In this document: positions 22,501 to 30,664 of the stretch, piece after piece
Layout of the letters: each line of letters starts with the position of its first letter
How positions within the stretch are numbered: the first letter of the stretch is position 1
Made by a program: the position numbers and the translations under genes
Notes under the pieces: generated by a model
What the model was told of the DNA's origin: nothing
The model's database searches: none
What the model saw: the letters and a program-made list of their open reading frames with translations, nothing else
Assembly (NCBI GenBank): GCA_028565715.1
Contig: JAOXYC010179801.1
Span: 1 to 31,284, forward strand
Origin: Phoronis pallida
Taxonomy: Eukaryota; Phoronida; Phoronidae
Direction of reading: 5' to 3'
Length of the DNA stretch: 31,284 bases

Positions 22501-25500
22501 ACTTGTAAAAGACACGTTTTTGTCATCGCAACAGTATGTCAAACGTTGATTTACAACTAACACAGTTTTTTTGTTCTAACCTTTCCCCTATCACAAATCT
22601 GCATTTTGGTGAAACTGTGCACATGTTTACCCTCATTAATAATGTTGATGCATTAATAGCACTAATATACAATCAACCTTATATACTTGTCATACACTAT
22701 GATTGAAGAATCATAGACACTAAATGTCCTACCGCAATTAGCACAAATGTGACAAAGAAGACATTCCATGTGTCCATGTCTACGAGAGACTCAACGTTTG
22801 TGTTACTGCAGCTTGAAGAGTGATTCTATGTGTCCCTTATTATATATAATAACATAGCCTTGCCCACAAATCGACCACATTTACATTGCATGAGGGACTG
22901 TTACCTCAATACACAAGTTAAAATTTCCCAGTAGAAGGAGAAAACCCTTAAAATTGTATGGTTTATTTAAAAAAATGCATTATGAGGGATTATGTCACTA
23001 ATTCTTGGGACAATATAACACTGACTTCAATTAGTAAAATGCTAGTATTCAGTTATGCTGTCTAGTGATGGACAATTGGAATCACTCCCATTTAAAACTA
23101 ATGCACTTTGCATTATGGACACATGAAATCACCTTTAAGGCTATAAACTTCAATTATTTGGTTGTGATCAATTTTTGTTTATTTTACTAACATTCATGTT
23201 GTTACCGTATTGTTTCTCATATGTATACATTTCTTTTAAAATTCTAGATAACTTTAAAATCTTTTGGTAGTATCATAAATATTTCACACTATAACAAAAT
23301 ATTAATTTGAATTTTTGAGTCTGAATTGATTTTATTTATTATTCAACCAAATAGTACAAATTGAGGATTATGTTCCTAATTATATTTACTTGAAATTTAC
23401 AGCGAGAAGATGGAATAGACAAACTATCCAAAGAAATAGAGGAATTAAGAATAGTTATCGAACCATTACTGAACACTAAACCACATCCAAAACTGTTTGT
23501 GAAAACAAAAGATGACTTGGACGACCCGGAAGAAGCAGAAAGCAAGGCTCTTGAGATTAATAAATGGAATGTAGCCAATGCTTACAGGTATTTTGACTTC
23601 TCATACTTTTAAAACATTTTGATTTTATTTGGATATTAAAGATGCATAAGCCAAAAAAGTCATAAAAATAATTTTTATTTAGAACTGCGTGCACCATACT
23701 TGGAATATCCCAAAATTTCTGGCTCCACAAATTATTTTGAATGCGTTCCGCAGTGACTTTTCTGGCCTTAAATAACTATGGTTGGCCCAACCATAGTTTT
23801 TTAGGCTAGAATAGTCATTGAGGAACGCATTCCAAATAATTTGTGGAGCCAGAAATTTTGTGATATTCCAAGTATGGTGCACGCAGTTCTAAATAGGCAA
23901 GTTTCACTTCAATTTATTTTTATTACTTTTATTGGTCACCAATACGGCTTATGCATCTTACAGATTAATTCATTTTCAGAAAATGATTTTTTGAAATCTT
24001 TCTCTTTTTTAAAATATTTACATGTTGTGAGCATGATTCTCTTTAATTTGACATTTTGTTGTTTTATATCCTGATTTTAAGTTGATCAACTTTTGTTTGT
24101 TGTGGTTTCTAGACTTTTGTTGAAGATAAATTTCAGTTTTGACATTGAATGCTGTTCATCTTCTTTTTATGCACCATTTTCAAGACATAAAATGTGATCA
24201 TCATCACTCTTAAATGTATCTTGTATATTTTTTATTTTCTATTTTATTTTCAAGTGTTGTTTATATTATTTTCTGAACTGTGTTGTGCTATTTTTCAGTT
24301 GGTTGTTCATGAAATCTAAATGGGACTACATTCGATGGAAAGCCTCCACAAAAAATCTCCAAGATCCAGAAAACAATAACAATAGACTTTCAGTTACCCC
24401 CGTCCCCCACCCCCTTGGGCGTGCTCCCACTCCATCAAAACTAGACCCCGAAATAAACCCAACCCCTGAACCTGGTGGTGGACCCCCTAAATCACCTCCC
24501 CCAAAAACGCCGCCACCCAAGTCTGCGGAAGCTCCCCCTAGTGATCAAGACAAAAATAACGATTCTAATAAACCAGGCCCATCCAGCAAACCACCGTCTG
24601 GTAATAAAACGCCATCTGGTGGCAACAAGAGTGCTGAGAAATCTAAACCAGAGTGGTGATTTTGATTTTTGTTCTTTCCTTGTTGAAATAATCATATTCC
24701 TATTTTTAAAATGCCCTGAAATGGTAGTACCGTAATTATGATAATAATATTTAAAGTAATTGAAATGATAATAAAAAACCAGTGGAAATAATACCAATAA
24801 TACACCAGGTGTTATGATCCTAATGACTTATTTTCTAGAAATTTTACAAATTAGATTCTAAACAATAAATTGTTTTGTCTTTTCAAAATTTTACTCTTTC
24901 GGCCAGTGAAAACATACATTCATTTGAATTATAAACAATATATATTTACTCAATCCGCAACAGTTGCATGAATCTATGATCTCTTGTTGTTTTCATAATT
25001 CTCAAAAGTGCCATCAATAACAATATAAGATGTCTATCCCTCTCAAAGTTTCCCAACCGTACTGATAAAATTCATAACAGTCTTAAAGTTCGCAAACACC
25101 ATATTTGTGCTACTGATCATACTATCGGAGACAGGTGATAAAACATATCAGTAGGACAACTTATCAATTAAATGATGGAGAAGCTATCTTGCTAATTATC
25201 CACTTTCTTATCTACTCACCTAAACATGGGCTTAACTTGGCTGCCACTCCAATCCACTGGATATTGGGGTTGGTGCTTACATGATTTCGGGGTGATATTT
25301 TCTGCATTTGGATCTTCTGTTTGACAAAATAAACGCCTTTGTCTTTAAATACAGAGGATTACTTTACTTGAATATGTCTCCAAAATTCAAGAATGCATGA
25401 TCCATTTTTGGAGTTTTCAATTCAATTTGGGAAAAGTGAGGCGGGATTATGTAAACTGCCCTGAAATGTAACTCTTTTTAAAGAGTACTGTTAGCTTCAA

Positions 25501-28500
25501 GTTGAATTTCCCATGTGTGCTTTGCAATTTGGGAGTAGCCTTGCTCGAACCTGGACCATAACGATGTGTTCAGTGAAAACAAACAATTCTTGTGAGTTTT
25601 CCCTATTTTTAGTTTTGTTAGTTTTCATTTTGGTATTGTTTACATGTTAGGTATTTAAGCTGAGCTAATTTTCTTGGCTAGACCTATTTTGTTCCAGGAA
25701 ATGTGTCTGTATTCGTTAGCCTAGTTTTTGGCAAGAAAAAACCCAACAAGTTAATGTTTTCTTGAATATTTTATGTTGGAGAATTTGCAGCATTTATAAA
25801 TTGTGCCATGCACTTGTTTACTTTGCAATTTTGTTCACTTTCCGTCCATTTTGACATACTTATTAAAACTTCCTTCCATTCTGGTGTATTTTCAAACATC
25901 TAAAAGATATTTTAGAGGTAAAATTCTTGTACATCATTACTTTATTTGTTTTTTATTATAATTTTTTGTTCTGTTTTGATATCAAAACTTCACAATCAAG
26001 TAAAGAGCAATAACTATTAGTTATATCTTTGTCTGCCTGACTTGAAAATGTCAATGTCATAAATAATTCGTTCCAAGCGAGTATTCAGACATGTTTAGGT
26101 GCTCCTTTATTGACTTTATCACAAACTTTTGAAAAGGACTAGCAAAATTTCTTTCATGAAGAAAACAATTAGAATGTTTTACAAACAGATTAAAAGTTGA
26201 AGAAAAACCGACAAAGGCACAGTTTCAATATTTCAAAATATAAATATTTTTATCAGGAATTCGTAAAAGAAAAAATAATGAATGTCACTTGAGTATTCAA
26301 AGATAATTTCAAGTGAATTTCTTTTATGAGTTCCTGATGAAAACTATTTATATTTTGAATTATTGAAACTCTGCTTTTATCCATTATCTGAGGATCAGCA
26401 CTTGAATCATCTTTAGTTTACAGATTTCTCCTTATATTTTACAAACAGACTGCTTCTTAATTTTAAATTTAATGTTTAGGACCTTTCATTTTAAAGGCAT
26501 TCTAGTTATTATTTGCATAATTTTATTTTATTTTAACATTTGATGTGAATATGTTTTAAACCTAAAGCTTCCATTCACTTTACACACAACATTCCTATTT
26601 TTTGAAAAATATTCTAGATTTTATTTTTTGTTCGACTTGATTTGAATGAATTATATTGTTGTCACCGTCTTTCTGTTTTATATACTGTGAATTCAATTGA
26701 TTCTTTGTTTTATCTTGTTGTATTCTTGATTTCATTTATCAAAAAATTTAAAGGCATACATCGCGATCGTTGTATACAAGTTTATCATTTCCCTTAGTCA
26801 GCCCATATTACCACCTAATTGTGCATCTTTTAAAATTGATTTCAAATTTATAGTAACTAGTCTGAAATTGCTGTTCACTCTTCAGACGGAGAAAAGATTT
26901 AATTTATTTCAAACAAATTGCAAAGTGCGATGTATGTCTTTAAATTTGTTTCTGCTAACTGTTGTTTTAAATTTGTTTCTGCTAACTGTTGTTTTTATCA
27001 TGTTTTTTCTTGTAAATTTACGTTGTAGTTCTCAATAAAAAAGGTTATTCTCACAACTCTTATAATTTTGTGTTGCGCTTTCAAAGAATCTTTTAACTGT
27101 AGAAATAGGTTCATTTGACTCGATCACTCACTTTTAAAATTGTGCAAAATCTTTCAATGTCCGTCCGCCATTTTTGTCAAGCACTGTAATGAGAATGAGG
27201 CTGGTCTTGTGTAGAGTTGGTGTACTGTTTTCTAAGAATGGAATCGTACACATGGTCCAATTGATATTGCCCGACGTCCCTGTTCATGCAATCATTTCCA
27301 TGCATTCTGATGCGTATACTTTCTTTAATCCAACCTTTGCTTCGATCAGTGTCTCTGTCTATGATTTTTGATTCACTCCAATTAATCACATGATTAGATG
27401 AAGTGGCATTTTACGAGGAGTCAGCAGAAATCATTTGAACACAGATTTTTCACAAGTCGGCAATAACTTATCATAATACCAAATGAACCTATTTCTACTA
27501 ATTATCTACCAGTCAGATGAACTTTTTCGCTCATCTTTATATTAAAAGTGTTGAAACATATATATGCTTTATGAGGTTCACAAAGACTTTGGATAAAGAA
27601 TTTTTTTTTAATCTGTAGAGTTTTTCTTCGGAAAATTAGATAAAATGTTTTATATGCGGTCCCATTTTTTTAAAAAACGCCTCTACAAATCTTTTTATTC
27701 ATTTTTAAAGTGCATTTAAAGCTCCACAATTTTGTTTACTTGTATAATCATTAATGATGTTTTTTTGGCCACAGTAGTAATTTACACCAAGTTTTTTTTA
27801 TATAAAACTCCTTTATTCTCAACGTTTCACAAACAAGGCTGCTTGCATTCTCAAGAGACACAGGTAAAACTCGGCATAGACTTGTTTTCCCGCCAATTTT
27901 AGTTGTCATTTATATTACCTGTGTCTCTTGAAAATGCAAACAGCTTTGTTTGTGAAACGTTGAGAATAAAGATGGATTTTTTTTATATAACCTTGGTATT
28001 AAACTTTTTAATGTTTCTTTATTTATTGAAATCAGTATTGTACAGTATAGCCCAGATTACTTGCAAATGCGCTTCACAAGTAAATGACACAAGTAGAATT
28101 AATGTATAATAAAAAGCTTGAAGCAGCACGGAAATATTAAATTAACATATCAAAATACGGGGGGAAATGTTCGACAAACGTATTTGTGGATTAGCTCATT
28201 TTCAGCGGCTATCCCGAATTGATGACGCTCAAATATTCAAAGGAATCTGTTGAGGGTTTTGAAATATTAAACTGCGAAATTCAGAACTTTTTTATGAACG
28301 CACGTTAGCATTTTTTGCAGTTTCTTTGTTTTATAAAAGATATAGAAGTCGTGATCCTATTAGTGATACTAAATTATAAAAATAAAATCAAAAACACTGG
28401 AATTCAGTAATATTTGAAGTTCTAACATATCTTTTTCGTGCTGTCGCGTACTGCTTGTTTTGTGTGTCAATTAAATGTAGATAAAATAGGTTAGAACCCA

Positions 28501-30632
28501 ATTTTATTTACATGTATTTTTTGTCGTATAATTTATTATAATTATTTGATTTTTTCATATACACTTCTCAAAAAAAGTATGGAATATTTTTCATTGGCTT
28601 CGTATTTTCACATTATTCAAGGATTAAAGAAAAGACGTTTGATAGTGTAGTCTTTTATTAAGCGATCAAATGCAAGTTGAATACTTAATTTCTGAGGAGA
28701 AATAATGTAACTAAGGACGTTTTAAAAGTCGCTGAAGAAAACATATGGCAATTTTGAAGTATTCATAAAACTTGGGAGTATTCAATTAAACGCCCTTACA
28801 TGTATTATTTTCATTTATGTAAATAAAAAGCTAAAATACTTCCTGAAAGAAAAATCATTTACTTATACGCTATATGTATTTTTGAGCAATTTTATTGAAT
28901 ATTATTTGAATGAGAACATTTTTAATACTTAGAGAGGTTCGCTGTATTTTAATTCAATACTGGATTTATAGCAATGTACATATGATGGCTCCTGATGATT
29001 CAAAACCTATCTAATTAAAAATATCGTAATTCAATTAATTTCCAATGAAATTACATCAAAATACCTTCATTTCGTTAGTAAGTAATAGTTCTTTTGAACA
29101 CAACACATTTGAGGTTTGTATTTTACAAAAATGAAAATACCGATAAGGGAATCTTGTCAAATATGCCGTGTCTATTGAGAAATATGTCTTTTTCTTCACC
29201 TCTCATCTTGAAACGTCATAGTTTCATGATTTATTTTAAGAAATTGCCTTCATTTTCTTTCTAAAAGACCAAATTTTAACAATCGGCATTTTTCTTTCTT
29301 TCAATCATGAAATGTGAAAATACTACTCCGATGAAAAAAATATTTTCATGATAATATATTTATAACTTTTTTTGAGTAGTGTATAATAAAAATCTAATTA
29401 GTCACACTTCTCCGTTTTGTAAAATATACAAAACGAAAACCATGTTTTCGGAAATTAAAAGTTCCGACACTGAAATACAAACGTACTTGAGGGTGATTAT
29501 TAGTTTCTAACAGTCTGTGATCACCTGGCTTAAGCGGGATTCAAAACCAAAGGTTAGGCCGGTTCAGTGAGCTTTTGGAAATTCAGTATAAGTTTTTTTT
29601 AATATTCATAAGTAGAAAGCCCCTTTTTTGTTTCTCAAATCTAAATGAGTCATTTAGAGTCTCGGAGTCTTGATTTTTGATGGTCTGTAAAATGCGAACC
29701 AATTCTTTTCCTATCAAAACACAATAACGGGTCATTATTTTAAATTTCGAAAAATTTGAACAAATCGCCCTTCAGGTTCAGAGAGTTTTTAAAAGACTAG
29801 ATTCAACATAAAATTCACTTGATCACATTGTTACTCGCCCTCATAAGTGAAAATATAAACTTTCACAGTTCAAAAATGTCGTAGAAGTATAGTTGCCAAT
29901 TCATGGATGTTATTAAGCCTTCCACGTAGTATAACATAAACTTCATTATTGAAAGTTTACCTTACATGGAAATCCATTTTTTAACTATAAACGCTATGTT
30001 GTATCAAAATACATATTTTCAACATCATTTTTATTTGTAACTTACTGAATTCCTGAAATTATACATTTTTAATATATTTTTTTCCAATTTCTAGATGGCT
30101 ACGGTGGAAACGCAATCTTGTGAAAGATCTGCCGGGAAGAGAGGATGATGCCACTGAAACTGCGACTCAAGATGATGATGATGATGATAATGATGAAGAC
30201 GATGAAGATGATGATGAAGACGAAGATGAAGAAACTCCTGTTCCACCTAAGAAACTTCCAGTAAAGAAACAACCGGTAGAAGATGACGAAGATGATGACG
30301 AGGATGATGATGAGGATGACGAAGATCCGCCACCCAAGAAACCGCCACCTAAAAAGCCAATTGATGACGATGATGATGATGATGATGACGATGAAAATGA
30401 TACTCCACCGCCGAAGAAACCTCCTAAAAAGCCTGTTGATGACGACGATGATGATGACGATGATGACGACGATGAAGATGACGATCCTCCCCCGAAGAAG
30501 AAACCACCTCCTAAGAAACCGCCCGTTGATGACGATGATGATGATGACGACGATGACGATGATGAAGATGATCCACCACCAAAAAAGAAACCACCACCAA
30601 AGAAACCAGTCGATGATGACGACGACGACGAC

Positions 30633-30664
<32 letters not shown>

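Larger units (their letters stand above)
24876..30094. other. Long intron to exon 21B2 (about 5 kb), no exon seen
   Basis: AT-rich DNA with no coding exon I can support. It contains a fold-back element at 26208-26382, a 27-bp tandem duplication (26939-26995), a fold-back element at 27784-27998, and a Tc1/mariner-like non-autonomous element at 28560-29383. ORFs at 27174-27371 (plus), 27177-27389 (minus) and 27903-28109 (plus) are judged non-coding. The acceptor of exon 21B2 is TTTTTCCAATTTCTAG. Confidence 0.6.

Noticed and set aside
21957-22563. Four minus-strand ORFs over the acidic tail exon
   Set aside because: The plus frame is Glu/Lys-rich and in phase with exon 19. Reverse frames of GAA/AAA-rich sequence are open by composition and give Phe/Leu/Ser-rich nonsense.
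24326-24797. Minus-strand and shifted plus-strand ORFs over the Pro-rich exon
   Set aside because: They are shadows of CCN-rich coding sequence. Only the 24299-24659 frame fits the splice phase.
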